From Papaver somniferum (taxonomy: Eukaryota; Streptophyta; Magnoliopsida; Ranunculales; Papaveraceae): a stretch of DNA of 64,000 nucleotides. How positions within the stretch are numbered: position 1 is the first letter of the stretch; the number at the start of each line of letters is the position of its first letter. The notes beneath the pieces are model-generated. The model searched no databases, was not told where the DNA came from, and saw nothing but the letters and a program-made list of their open reading frames with translations. Location: the NCBI RefSeq assembly GCF_003573695.1, contig NC_039359.1, positions 87,958,566-88,022,565 of the forward strand. Direction: 5' to 3'. Of this stretch, positions 23,159-34,883 are shown piece by piece. The translations under genes were made by a program, and so were the position numbers.

Positions 23159-24488
23159 AATTTTGGCGCCGCTGCCGGGGAGCAGTCGCTAATTGACTTC
23201 TTATTTGTTTAGCTTGTTTTTAGATTTTTGTTTTTATTTTCTTTTTTGTTCTTGTGAGTCGTCATGTTTCCTTACGGAAATAACATGTACGGAGCACAAG
23301 ATTACAAATACAACAGTGGTAATCAACATGGTTTTCAATCTCATTCATATGACAACTACCAACCATCCTATGGGTATAATAAAACCCAATCTTTTGGTTA
23401 TGATCAATATCCTATGGAACCTTATGGGTACTCTCATGCATATCAACAACCTTATGACGGGTATGTAAGTGAGCAACCACGAGGATGGGAGGATAGTTTT
23501 TCTTCTAATCGTTTACCTTCTAATGATGAGCATAAGCTTGATTGGTTGACTCTTTAGTTAAAGACCAGTTTTTCCATGTCGGAACCCATTAATGAACAAC
23601 TAAGCATGGAGAATAACACATCAACCGGAGCTTGCTACAATATATCTAACCAACTCCTGATCGTTTTTATGATAATTCGCCTATTCAAAAGGAGGAGAAT
23701 GGGACTAGAAATATTGCGGTGAGTGAAAGTGTAGGTTTTGAAGAATGTCTTGACGAACTGATCCAGGCGATGACGCAACATCAACAAGGGTTGGACCAAA
23801 ACATTCAAAAGATGGAAGAATTTCAACAACAAAGGGAAGAGTCATATCGAGAAATTCAAAGGAATTCGGAGAAATTATGCGAGTAAATTGCTCAACTCGG
23901 TAAAAATAGGAATGAAGAAGAAGTTTGGTCTCAAAGCCGAACTGATTCTGAAACTCCTAAGGACGATAACAAATATTTTGGAGATGAGCAACCTTTGGAA
24001 ATTTCTTATAACAATGGTAAAATTATTCCAGCTCCGGATCTTTATAATGATCATTCGCCTATTCAAAAGGAGAAGCCTTGGTATGTCCGAACCATTGTTA
24101 TGAACGGTGTGACATACTCAAATGCATATCAACGTTACAATGAACATCCAAATTACAAGGTTTTTAGGCCGGTTGATTTGCAAGAAGTAGACCCGATTAT
24201 TCCCTCGACGGATTCTCATACAGAATACCCCAAAATCTATACTGAAGAGAGTTCATGAGAGCGGAATTTGATTCGGATGACGAGGGTGTTGAAGAGATTG
24301 AGATTGGGAATGAAAATAAATTGATTGAAGTCGTGGAAGACCCAGTTGAGCTAGATAATAATAGTTCGATAGAGGACCACGATATACTTGAGGTAAATAA
24401 TTCACTGGAGATAAATAATAATAGTTCGATAGACCAGTTGAGCTAAGCAATAATAGTTCGATAGACCCAGTTGAGCTAGATAATATGT
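23159..24488 (+). mobile_element. Internal region of the gypsy-type element, copy 2 (truncated)
   Basis: A second internal region follows the second LTR directly, giving LTR-internal-LTR-internal. It matches 18175 to about 19330. The frame at 23264-23557 reads MFPYGNNMYGAQDYKY and is rich in Tyr, Gly, Gln and Asn; it ends at a TAG where copy 1 has CAG. A coiled-coil-like piece and the stretch YNDHSPIQKEKPWYVRTIVM (about 24043) follow. After an acidic repeat (AATAATAGTTCGATAGA, three times) the homology stops at about 24488 and copia sequence resumes. Confidence 0.85.
23264..23557 (+). CDS. Tyr/Gly/Gln-rich N-terminal gag-like frame of the non-autonomous element
   Basis: 97 codons. The composition is very skewed: MFPYGNNMYGAQDYKYNSGN, then repeats of SYDNYQPSYGYN, FGYDQYPMEPYGY and SHAYQQPYDGY. 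This is a low-complexity, prion-like Tyr/Gly/Gln pattern, not a folded domain. It starts about 84 bp after the primer-binding site, where gag starts. The ending DEHKLDWLTL meets a TAG that is CAG in the sister copy, so the ancestral protein was longer. I know no defined family for it. Confidence 0.55.
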   Translation: MFPYGNNMYGAQDYKYNSGNQHGFQSHSYDNYQPSYGYNKTQSFGYDQYPMEPYGYSHAYQQPYDGYVSEQPRGWEDSFSSNRLPSNDEHKLDWLTL

Positions 24489-24650
24489 TATGTTTCATGG
24501 GTGATGATATATTTTCATCCAAATATATCTAACGTGATGTAGAGAATTTGTGTCTCGTGGGAATAATGTACTTTTCATTCCATAAGCGCAGACATTGGAT
24601 CTAGTTCTTTAGAGAACACTTATTAAGATTGAGATATCATGAAAACACTT
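24489..24650 (-). mobile_element. Remnant of the short-LTR copia element beyond the gypsy-type insertion
   Basis: ATGTTATGTTTCATGGGTGATGATATATTTTC... up to CATAAGCGCAGACATTGGATCTAG matches 55736-55860 of the full-length copia element. The left remnant stops at the equivalent of about 54640, so roughly 1.1 kb of copia sequence between the two points is gone, together with the right end of the gypsy-type element. Confidence 0.75.
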
Positions 24651-24885
24651 ATTAAGCTGGTTGGACTCAGACCTAATCCTTGACTCGAATTCGTTTGAGG
24701 TCAAGAATGGAGATGTCCCAGATTCATGTGACCAAACCACTGTCTCGCATACTTTGAGTCAATTGGATCACATATGACTCAAAAAAACAGATATATTAAG
24801 TCAAATATCCAGATGAATCGGGTGATTCAGTCAGATCCATACGAGTCAACTCCATAAAATAAAAACAAACACGATGCTAGAGCAA
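24651..24885. repeat. GACTCA-rich repeat
   Basis: Contains GGACTCAGACC, CTTGACTCGAATTCG, TTTGAGTCAATTGGATC, ATATGACTCA and GATTCAGTCAGATCCATACG, ending AAAACAAACACGATGC. It resembles the elements at 34884-35183 and about 35340-35600 (shared TCAGATCCAGACGAGTCA and AAACAAAC end). Confidence 0.6.
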
Positions 24886-25229
24886 GCACTACGTTTGCAT
24901 AAATTTTTTATATCATTTTACAATGTAGAGAAATTCAACCATTGTGGTAGGTAAACTAAAAATTAGCTAACACATACTGAGGACACTAAAAGAATTTGGA
25001 ATTAATGTAAGCTCAAGTTACTTATTTGTTATCATCCCCTAATAACTTCACCACTGCATTTCCGTGATATCCGCCATAAAACTTGCTTTCGTCTAGTAAA
25101 ATTTTCTCTACATTTTTACAGTTGGCTCCTATCAACCTACTTTACGAGTGAGTTGACAGATGTTCCTTTCTCAGCACCACCAACTACTCACTGCAACTCT
25201 ACTCTAAAACTTAAGAAACGAATCTAATC
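24886..25229 (+). other. Upstream region of the hydrolase gene
   Basis: About 340 bp of non-coding DNA before the start codon of the hydrolase gene, presumably promoter and 5' leader. No convincing TATA box could be placed with confidence. Confidence 0.4.
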
Positions 25230-28200
25230 ATGCGAACAATTCATCTCCTTTCTCACACTAAAAACCGATTCAATCTTATGTCACCAAAATCTCTTCTTTC
25301 CTCAATTTCATACACAAAATCAAACCCATTTTCTGATTTTCTTACTCAATCCCATTTTCATCAACGACCTTTCAAATCTTTCTTCAATTCTCCTTTACGA
25401 ACATTTGCAACCATGGGAGAAGATTCAGTAAAAGGAAATGTTTTCCCTAATGGACTTGCTGTCATCACTCTTGATCGTCCTAAAGCTCTCAATGCCATGA
25501 ATCTAGGTTTTCTCATTACATATTATTATGATTCTTGACTTAGATTTTTTTTTGTTTTTTACTTTATTTTGATTTCTGACCAAATTGTGATGCTGCAGAG
25601 ATGGATCTGAAGTTCAAAAAGTATATGGAGGAGTGGGAAAATGATCCTATGGTCAAGTGTGTTCTGGTAGAGAGTAGCTCACCTCGTGCATTTTCAGCAG
25701 GTATTATTGGATAAAACCTAGGGCTTTGTGTAGAAGAAGGTCCTTATTGAAGGAACTGTATGTTGTTTACAGTATCTTGCATGATCCCAATTTGATTGGG
25801 GTTTGCTTTAGCTGTCTTTAACATACCAAATGTCATATTCGCCATTCACCCCCCCTTGAATAGAAGCTCTTCCTTTTTAATTTTTAAAAGATGAATTAGA
25901 ATTGCTTGATATTCACTACTAAGAAGCACATTTCTGTTTGTTTCGCAGGTGGTGATGTGAAGCAAATTTCTACCAGACGCCAAAAATCAGATATTGTCGA
26001 GGTACTAAATTTTATCAGTTTATTGTTTCCTACGAGCCTATGATCGTCACGGTCCATAGCATGAAATTATCTAACTTTATGTGGTTATCATTTTGCATTG
26101 TCTGAGAATGTTGCTTTGGAACCTTGCGTCACTTATATGTTCTCATTCGTTCATCATGTTTGTCGTTAGAATATTACAAGTTCTTGCTTTTTGTGGACAA
26201 CCAGTTCCGTACTCATGATTATGTTATCTGCAATATGCACTGTACACCATTTGCTGGAGTACTTGTTTATAAGATTTATCTATCTTTCAAATATTTAGTT
26301 TTTTCACAACAGCCCACAAATAGCTTATCTGGATAAGCTAATAATCGCAGAAAGCATATAATTGATGTTTCCTCGAAGAACATGTTGTACATTTGTACTG
26401 TTCTGGTAGAAAACTCAGTCGTTTGGTTTATAACAGATTTCAGTCGGTACATAAGCTTAGATGTACTGCCTTTGGTACAGGTCTCCTTACATTTTTGCCC
26501 CCTCATTGTGGTAGGCACCGTCTTGTGTATGAGTTGTGTAATACATTCAGTGTTCCTGAATTTATTTTTACATTATTTTCCTCCTACAATTCTATTGCAG
26601 GTGTTTACTGCAGAATATTCTCTGATATGCAAGATATCTGACTGCAAAGTGCCATATATTTCCTTTATGGATGGAATAACAATGGGTTTTGGAATTGGTT
26701 TATCTGGGCATGGTCGCTATCGCGTCGTCACTGAGGTAGTCTTTGCTTGCTAGAAAGAGATATATACAGAACATTTAGAATCTTTATTACATGTTTCCTG
26801 TTTAGGGTGGGACATTAGATCGATTTTTTAAAAGATGCTCTAAATCCTCTGCCATGTTTGGTCCAAATGGGGATGATCCATGTATATGTGTGTGACCTCA
26901 AAAAGTATTGGTCTTTGAATCATCTGCATGTGAGCCCCCACAAGACTGATTTTTCTAAGTACTTCTTAACCAGTGTATAAAAAATATCTCTTTTTTTATA
27001 AAAGGAAATACTGCTTCTTGTCCAATATATTTACTCCGACTTTTTTGTGTGTGTGCCTTTCTTAGCGTACAGTTCTTTCGATGCCCGAAAATGGTATTGG
27101 CTTGTTCCCAGATGTTGGCTTTGCTTACATAGCAGCAAAAGGTCCAGGCGGAGGATCCGTGGGTATGCGTACATAACTTCAGTTGCAGCTCTTGAACAGT
27201 TTTTATTTTTGTACATCCTTCACAATATCACTTCCCCATTCATTCGTCTGACTGCCATGATTGCTAGATTAATGTTTTGAATCTTCTAGAATGACATGTA
27301 TCATGTATTGACATATAGTTGCCAGCCTTGAAATTGTGATGAAAAGTTTGGGTGCTCAAAACAAGCTTTAGGTTTCTTTACCAACAGTTTCAACTTGTAC
27401 TCAACTTGAAGAAGTAGAGGAAATTCTGCTAGACTTACTATCATTCCACTTTCTCTTTATGTAATAGGAAATCTCTCATTTTTCTATCTAACTGGTTAGA
27501 TAATTTTTAGATTCTTAAATGCCACATTAAGGACCAGCATGCCCATGATGCCGGTGTATCTTAGGTTATGTTGCTTATAACATCAACGTTTGGTGATTGA
27601 TGCACTTTAGTCCTAATAGCCTAAAGTGGATGAGTGGCTTAGACTGGAGTATGAAATATTGGTTGGATGTATTTGCACCGAGACCCTTGGCAAAACTCCT
27701 CATTGTGGTGAGAGTGGTGGTGGTTGAGTACATCAGTGTTGGTGTGCGTGGCGGGAATAGGGACCCTACAAGTCAGTCTGCTTTGAGTCTCCGACAGTTT
27801 ACAAGTTAATCATACAGTCATCTTTCTGGCCCAAGATTCAGTTTAACATCTAACTAGAAGTCACTTAAAGCACTCTGATCAACTGACAAACTTTGCACTT
27901 AAGCACACATTTGAACATCTTCGAATAAGTCTTTGTCATGCTTTGGCACACTGTTATCATGGAAACAGTTATGATGATACGAAGAAAATAAATGTATTAT
28001 ATTAGTTGGACGGTACGCAACTTGTTATCCAAGATCATACATTTTTTGATGTCTGTAAGCCTTCAGATAACGCTTTCTCTGTGGTGTTGGAGTTGACATT
28101 TGTTAGTGTGCTTGTTGTCACATACTAGCAAGCTGTCCTCCCTTGTATTATTTTATATTAGAACCATTAAGGCTCCTTTGGATCCCCACTTCATAAAACT

Positions 28201-30592
28201 ATGACCTCCTTTCTTTGTTTAGTACTCATTGGTTTCAGCATTTACATCTATTGTTTCTTGCTGATACCATGTTCGTGTTTCTTGACTGTCAGTATTGTGC
28301 TTAATTAAGCGTTTCTTGCTGATACCATGTTCATGTTTCTTGACTGTCAGTACTGTGCTAATTAAGCATACCAGTGCTGACTCTCAACATTTACACTATC
28401 TTTTCAAAAGAAGGATCTTTCAGCAACTTGGCTTAAGGAATTTTCTTACTCCTGTATTTAGTATAGAAGCTTCTAAAGAATCTGCAGCCACATTCTAACA
28501 TGTCTCTCTGTGTACTCTTTGTTTCATGCACCATTTGACCCGTCTGTGTTGGTTTCTGCAGGTGCCTATCTTGGGATGACTGGAAAACGTCTTTCAACTC
28601 CAGCTGATGCCCTATACGTAGGTCTTGGAACTCATTATGTGCCATCACGAAGCTTGGGTTTACTGAAGGATGATCTTCTAGCGTTGAATTTGTATTTCAC
28701 GGTTCACTTTCTCATTCTGGCGACTTACTCTATATCAGTAGATTAATCCTATCAATGTCCCGCAGTTTTGTTATTCGTCCTTGATATAGCCCCTACAAAT
28801 CCTGAAATGAGAGCATACTTAATACTTGTTTAGAAACTTGATTCATAAGAAAATATTATTTCCATACTTACTCATGTTGATGCCTAAGTGAAAATTGCCA
28901 CCTGGGATTGCTATAGCTGGTTTTGTTTCTAGGGACCTTATGTAAATCTAGGATCAGAGATTCAGAGTCATTTACCACCAACTTTAAATATTTCTGGGTA
29001 TTATACTTGGTTACTGTTATTGTAGGAAAAATTGTATGACAAGTCCACCATTTTGTTCTACTAATAATATTCATCAAACAGCTCAGATGACTCACACAAC
29101 GATGTCAAGGGACTACTGGCAGAATACAACACGAAACCAGAATCGGATTCTCATCTAGAGTTGCTTTTACCTCAGATTGTTTCATCGTTTGGTTCAGGCA
29201 AATCAGTCATTGAGATAATTGAAGAGCTGAAGAAGCTTCAACAGAGTACTGATGCTACAGGTGTGGTGGATTAGTATCTTCTGTCGGGGCAGATATTCCT
29301 TTCTCCTGTTATGTTTCTAAACCTGCATACAACAGATTTTTGTAAATGCCTCAATTATCTCTGGACCTTGTGGGTCACATATTCTCTCTCCCTCCCTCCC
29401 TCCCTCCCTCGATATTATCTCACTGACCATAACTAGAGAATGCATTAAAGTGATGCTTTGTATGATGAATCTGTCATCTGCCTTACATGCCAGCACTGTC
29501 ATGCGCATTCTTTAGTTTTAACATCTCTTACCTCTCATTGATCAACTACAATATTCTAACCTTGTTTGTTCTCTTTTTCATGCTCTGGATTTTGAAATAA
29601 CTCTCTTTATTCCGGTGACCACTCATTTCATATTTCATTTTGGATTGCCTATTTGTTTTGCAGTGGTGGAATGGGCTAATGATGCACTGGTAGCACTTGG
29701 AAAAGGGGCCCCTTTTTCTCTATGCTTAACAGAAAAGCATTTCTCAAGAGTTGCATCAGCTCAGTTGGAAAAGAACAATGATGCATGCCAAGTGAGTTCG
29801 TTTCCCACCCCTAATTATAGATTTCCTTTATTTGTAATTTTGCTTTTTTGTTCATTCCCTATGCTAGTTTTTTTAAGTCTTTACTGCTTTAATTGGTTAT
29901 ATCCAGTTGAACGATGTGATGAAAGTTGAGTACCGCATTGCCATGAGATCCTCTCTTCGAAATGATTTCTCTGAAGGTGTTCGAGCTGTCTTGGTGGACA
30001 AGGACCAGGTCTCGTTCACTCCCATGTCTTCCTTCTTATCTATTATGAAGAATGTTGGCATTGCTTCACTACTTTAAATGATCATTTGCTAAAATGTTAA
30101 TTGTCTTTGGTTAGAATGAGTCAAATGGCTACATTTCCTACCTATCACCATTTGTCTTGTAGCATTTAGACCATTTCCTCTACTTGTACCAGTGAAACAA
30201 TGGTAGAATCTAGATTAGGTATGGACATAGAGTAAATGAAATGAACAACTTTATGTCAAATTGAACCTCTGTACAGTTGATCCTCTCTCAGGACTTGATG
30301 ATAGAATCATTTTTCCATATCGGTACTCAGGAAACACTCAATTTTATTGGCACAAACGGTATATGACTGCTTGAGAGCTACACTTGAAATCAAATTTAGG
30401 AACATGATGTTTGTCCATTTTAAGGTATTCATTGTTTTACTAAAACAGGGCTGATCTTCTTACTCCATTCCTGTTTAAATTTCCTCGCAGAAGCCTAAAT
30501 GGAACCCTGCTAGATTGGAGGATGTTGATCACAGTGAAGTAGATTCTGTCTTTGAGCCGTTGCACCCAGAAACTGAGGAACTTGCTGTGTGA
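25230..30592 (+). CDS. 3-hydroxyisobutyryl-CoA hydrolase-like protein, mitochondrial (10 exons)
   Basis: Exons: 25230-25506, 25599-25700, 25949-26001, 26601-26735, 27066-27162, 28562-28691, 29082-29260, 29664-29791, 29907-30008, 30491-30592. They total 1,305 nt (434 codons plus TGA) with GT...AG at every junction. Residues 1 to about 65 are rich in Ser, Arg and Phe and look like a mitochondrial targeting peptide. The crotonase fold follows: [14 protein letters not shown], the oxyanion-hole stretch FSAGGDVKQ (G127-G128), [18 protein letters not shown] (172-189) and [13 protein letters not shown] (E197, D205), whose Glu and Asp are the catalytic residues of the hydrolase family. The C-terminal ECH_2 region includes LCLTEKHF and the [11 protein letters not shown] ending. 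Known family role: removal of CoA in valine catabolism and related routes in mitochondria. Plants also have hydrolase-like paralogues of unproven substrate, so 'like' is kept. It lies tail to tail with RPT6. A broken copy is at 1-930. Confidence 0.93.
29383..29411 (+). repeat. (CCCT)n microsatellite in intron 7 of the hydrolase gene
   Basis: TCTCTCTCCCTCCCTCCC and further CTCC units before GATATT. A simple repeat that is probably polymorphic. Confidence 0.9.
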
Positions 30593-30693
30593 CAGATAAA
30601 CTCACGGCTCATCCTCCAGTAAATTATACCCTAGGAAGGTGGCATCTTCTGGAGAGCATGACTGAGGCATCACATTTTGGTTCAAAATAACTA

Positions 30694-30830
30694 CTCCCTC
30701 CGTACCACATAATAGGCAGGGGATTCATAATTTTTCATGTTGTACCCCTTGTCCTATTAATAACACAATTATCCATCTAAAGGGACAAGCAAAAAGCAAA
30801 ATTCCGCCTATGTAATAGGTACGGAGGGAG
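30694..30830. mobile_element. Stowaway-type MITE
   Basis: 137 bp with the canonical Stowaway ends CTCCCTCCGTACC and GGTACGGAGGGAG, flanked by TA on both sides (30692-30693 and 30831-30832). It has no coding capacity and was moved by Tc1/mariner transposase. It starts 101 bp after the stop codon of the hydrolase gene, so it probably lies in, or just past, its 3' untranslated region. Interior arms such as CACATAATAGGCAG and GCCTATGTAATAGG extend the inverted repeat. Confidence 0.95.
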
Positions 30831-31369
30831 TAATTTTTTAGCTTCATTTTATGGATAGCCTTGATGGCCAATAAGATGTTTTCGCTATAAAATGATAAAC
30901 TCATTCCTCAGAGAAACTGCAATATCACATCAGGTGCTGCTTTATTTCCAGTGTTTAAACTAAAACAAACGTAATACCAATCTTAAGCAACCCCATTGAT
31001 AACCAGGGTCAACTCAAGTCACAAACAACGATACGGAATACTTCCTTTTTAACAAATTTTTCTATGGTTTTGCAGTTTTGAGCGTTTTTCTTAAAACTAA
31101 AAACCCAATAATTCATATTCTGAAAACACTCTGAAGAGTCTGAGAGTAAAAAATATGTTCCTCAGTTTAGTGGGTTGGTCAAGCTGCCAATAGCCCATGA
31201 ACATACACAGGCCAATCTTAGTTTGACAACCTCAGGAAGACATGGCTGCATGGTTTTCTCCTTGGTTTCTCTGTTCATTTGACTGATTGAGAGATAAGTA
31301 TCTTCTCTTCTTTGAATTCTTTGCTGTTCCATTTTGTCGCTGGAAAAAGATATACTGAATGCAGAAAAT
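30831..31369. other. Intergenic region between two convergent genes
   Basis: The 3' flanks of the hydrolase gene (+) and RPT6 (-). No other coding frame or element is recognised. It must hold the 3' ends of both transcripts. Confidence 0.5.
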
Positions 31370-34300
31370 CTATTTCCACAGCTTCCGAAGTGACATGTTC
31401 TTGTCTGTTTCCTTCTTCATTACCTTGGCCACAGACATCTCAAAATCTTCTTGTGTTACATGCACTCTCCTTTCCCTTAGAGCAAACATCCCAGCTTCTG
31501 TGCATACAGCCTGTGAGCAATGAAAAGTGTTCGTTAAACACAAATTCAGAAGGGAAAACAAGCAATGCGAGTAATAAAACTAGTAATGCTGCAAAAAGAG
31601 AGAACCCCGCAAAATGGTGGAAACACACCTTAAGTTCTGCACCAGAGGCACCACTCATCTTCTCTGCTATCTTCTTCAAATCAATGCCTCGCATCAAGTT
31701 CATCCTTCTTGAATGAATTCTTAGGATATCAGCACGGGACTGATACAATTACAAATCGATTATTAGGATCCAAACACACAGGAAGCTACATAAACATAGT
31801 ACTAGAAACAGAGATGGCATGTCACATTCAACACGATAACAACATAAGCAATGTAAATATATCCGCAGGGAAATAATTATAAAAACAAACCCAACGGAGT
31901 AGCGGAAAAATAAAATGTCATGCAGAAAAGATTCTGGAAACAGAAACACTTATAAAAGGTTTGCAACACATACATCTTCGTTTGGATTTGGGAATTCGAT
32001 CTTTCTGTCAATTCTACCAGGCCTAAGAAGTGCTGGATCCAGAATATCAATCCGATTTGTAGCCATCAAAACCTGTGGAGAAGAATATGTTAAACGACTA
32101 GTTGTAAATGTATATCTTCATCATTAAATTCAACAGTTGAACAATATTAAAAAGAAAGAAGAAAATAGACAGTACTTTGATCTTGTTTGATGCTTCAAAT
32201 CCGTCGAGTTGATTAAGAAGCTCAAGCATGGTACGCTGCACTTCACTGTCACCATTGCCACTTCCAGACTCCATTCGTGCAGATCCAATGCTATCAATTT
32301 CATCCATAAAAATGATTGATGGGGCATGTTCTCTGAAAAGGAGCACGCAAGCAAGTAGTAAGCAAATGGGGCGTAAGATAAGTGAATATACATTTACTAT
32401 ATACAACAAAATGACACAGTCCAAGAAGCCTGAGACAAACCTGGCCATCACAAAAAGCTCTCTAACCATTCTAGAACCTTCTCCAATGTATTTCTGGACT
32501 AATTCAGAACCAGAAACCCTGATAAAAGTGCAGTCAGTATGATGAGCAACTGCCCTTGCTAGCAATGTTTTTCCAGTACCAGGTGGCCCATATAGCAAGA
32601 CTCCCTATAGTTTGAGAAGAGGAAAATAAATTAGGATCGTGGAACAACAGCTACAAACTCAAGATCCGCGATTAGAAATGATCAAAGTTTGGCAAGGTAA
32701 ATTACCTTTGGTTGAGCTATTCCAAGACTTTCAAACAATTCAGGATGTTTTATTGGCAGCTCAATGACCTGAAAGGTTTATGTAAAAGAATAATCAAAAG
32801 CAGTTTAAAAAACAATGAAGGAGGATGCACCAATGTCAACCAGCAAACTGTAGAATGTCGGTACACCTAGGTCTTTGGAAACCAAACCCAATGTTAAGAT
32901 TATCCAGAAAAAAACTGAAGTTTTATCTTTTCTTAATAGCTAAAAAAAGCAGACAATCTTGAAAAAATTATCAAATATCGAACCTCTTTAATCTCTTTGA
33001 TTTGCTGGTCTAGACCACCAATCATATCGTAGGTAGAGTCAGGAACTTTCTCAACTTTCATAAGGTTGACAAGAGGATCTACTTTGCTAGGCAAGATTAA
33101 GTGAAGAACATAGCTATCATTACGAAGAGCAACTCTGGTTGTTGGTGTGAGTTTTGTGATATCAATGCTCTTATCAATATCAACGACATACTTTCCTTCT
33201 GGATGAACCTGAAAAGAACAAAAAAGCATCAGCCATTGAAAGAAGCTTTGGCATTCACACAAAGACACTATAACTACTGAAGAAGGTAACAAGTAAGTGT
33301 AATCCTTCCTAATTAAACATGATCTATTGTAAATTTGTGACTGTATCAGTTGATACCACATTAAGTGGACGACATGCAATCCCTATCCCTTCTGGTTTTG
33401 AAGGTTACAACTTTACTCTGAGGAGTTATTACAGTTTACACGTATATAATACATGAGATGTTTGCTAGTTGATGAGTGTTTGTAGCTAATTCGTCCACTG
33501 AATCAAGTTAATAATAGACAAGTCAGTCAATGCTGATCAAAAATCCTAAAAAAAAACACAATCTCCTATGTGACTGGACTATTATGTCGAAGATAAATAG
33601 TAATGTCTTTACCACAGAAGTGTAAAGAATTAACTGCAAAACCATCCACCGAGAGCAAAATTCTCAGCTAGTCAAAAACGAAAAAATAAAATAAAATCCA
33701 ATTATTACCTTTACTAAAACCTTGGATTTGCCCATAACTTTCACTACTTCACCAACATAGGATCCAGGTTCCTGAAGCAGCTGCAGTTCCTCCCTAAGCA
33801 TCCTCACTGCACATAACATAACAAACTGTTCAGGGAAAAAGCTAGAAAACTATAAACTATTGCTTCTAACATACTTAAAAACTCAAATAACACGACTAGC
33901 ATACCCAAGGGTCGCCAACTATCACAATTATTTCCAAGAATAAAAACACAACAAGAGCATTTTTCAACCACAACTAGCAATCCCATGTCCTTACACAATC
34001 AAGTAAAATCGAAGGCAATGGTAGATTTGTTAAGCTGATTATACTAAGGCAATGACCTTACACAATCAAGTAAAATTTGAAGTGCAATGCCTGCAGCTTA
34101 CTCAATGACCTGAAAGGTTTTTACTTTTTCTAGTATAATCAGAATTAAGCTGCAGGCATTGCACTTCAGATTCCTCAATTGCAGAGAACTCTTGTTTCAC
34201 TAGAAAAAAAAAACCTAATAAATCTGCAAACCTAGAATCAAATATCAGCAAAAATATCAAATTCCTAATCCCCAATTACCCTAAAAAATTCAAACTTGCA

Positions 34301-34661
34301 ACTAAGTAAGTAAACCCATGATAAAAATCCATTCCTTTAAAGCAAATCCAACTTCAGTTACCAGATAAAGGTTCAAGATCATATCTTTGACCAACAAACA
34401 AAAGGGGGAAAAGCAAACAAAAGAAAAACCCTAGATTGTAAAAAAAGAACCTTTGGAGTTAAGATCATTCCTTTGAGCTTCTAACCGATTTAGGTCATTA
34501 GTTTTCTTTTGCTCCAAGAGTACTAGATCGTGAATGTGTTGTTCATAGTATCTCTTCAAACCTTCACCAAGACTTGCTCCTATCGTACAGGGTCCTATCG
34601 TACTGGCTGCATCTTTTGCTGTTGTTTCTGGTTGATATGTGTCAACTTCCATTGTCGCCAT
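31370..34661 (-). CDS. RPT6: 26S proteasome regulatory particle ATPase RPT6 (subunit 8), 9 exons
   Basis: Exons in transcript order: 34661-34451, 33806-33709, 33208-32984, 32768-32706, 32604-32441, 32332-32176, 32072-31974, 31739-31629, 31510-31370. The sum is 1,269 nt (422 codons plus stop), close to the usual plant length, with consensus splice sites. The N-terminal coiled coil (about 37-80, [16 protein letters not shown]...LREELQLL) is followed by the OB domain. The AAA module has Walker A GPPGTGKT (205-212), Walker B IIFMDEID (260-267), the sensor ATNR (310-313) and the Arg-finger segment [11 protein letters not shown] (323-333). It ends SLRKLWK; like other RPT6 proteins it lacks the HbYX tail. 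In the 26S proteasome it forms part of the hexameric ring that unfolds ubiquitinated substrates. No defect is seen. Its promoter region and exon 1 are duplicated downstream of the gene start (36.2-38.6 kb). Confidence 0.96.
34078..34168. repeat. Perfect 23-bp inverted repeat in RPT6 intron 1
   Basis: Arms 34078-34100 and 34146-34168 (core GTGCAATGCCTGCAGC) are exact reverse complements with a 45-base loop. Further out, TAAGCTGATTATACT at about 34031 pairs with AGTATAATCAG at about 34132. The partial RPT6 copy at 38.1 kb has only the right-arm sequence (TGCAGGCATTACACT). Confidence 0.85.
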
Positions 34662-34883
34662 TGTGGGCTAAAATCAATTTCTTCTGAGCTTTTTTTCTCG
34701 TCTGATCTCTCTGATTAAGTATTGATTCTTTTTATAAGTTTTCTTGTCACTGTTTTCTTGTATTAGGGGAAATTCGAGTCTCCCCCTTAATAGGAAAGAC
34801 GTTCTGAGTTTACTCCCTGTTTGGCTAGATGTTGGGGTTGACACCCTTTTTTTTGTTTTGATACGCGGGACCTCAATCCAAGA
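34662..34883 (-). promoter_or_regulatory. RPT6 upstream region (leader and probable core promoter)
   Basis: About 220 bp before the RPT6 start codon; it recurs in the duplicate at 36493-36710 (shared CTCGTCTGATCTCTCTG, TGTATTAGGGGAAA and CCCCCTTAATAGGAAAGACG). On the RPT6 strand TATAAAAAGAATC at about 34733 could serve as a TATA box. It is limited upstream by a GAGTCA-rich element. Confidence 0.45.

Noticed and set aside
14315..24488. Endogenous pararetrovirus
   Set aside because: No movement protein, coat or reverse transcriptase motif; clear LTRs and a tRNA-Asp primer site show an LTR retroelement.
26124..26753. Open frames inside intron 3 and exon 4 of the hydrolase gene
   Set aside because: They cross proven exon-intron borders in wrong frames; the 10-exon model explains the locus.
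31312..32542. Plus-strand open frames opposite RPT6
   Set aside because: Antisense shadows of RPT6 exons with no protein motif.
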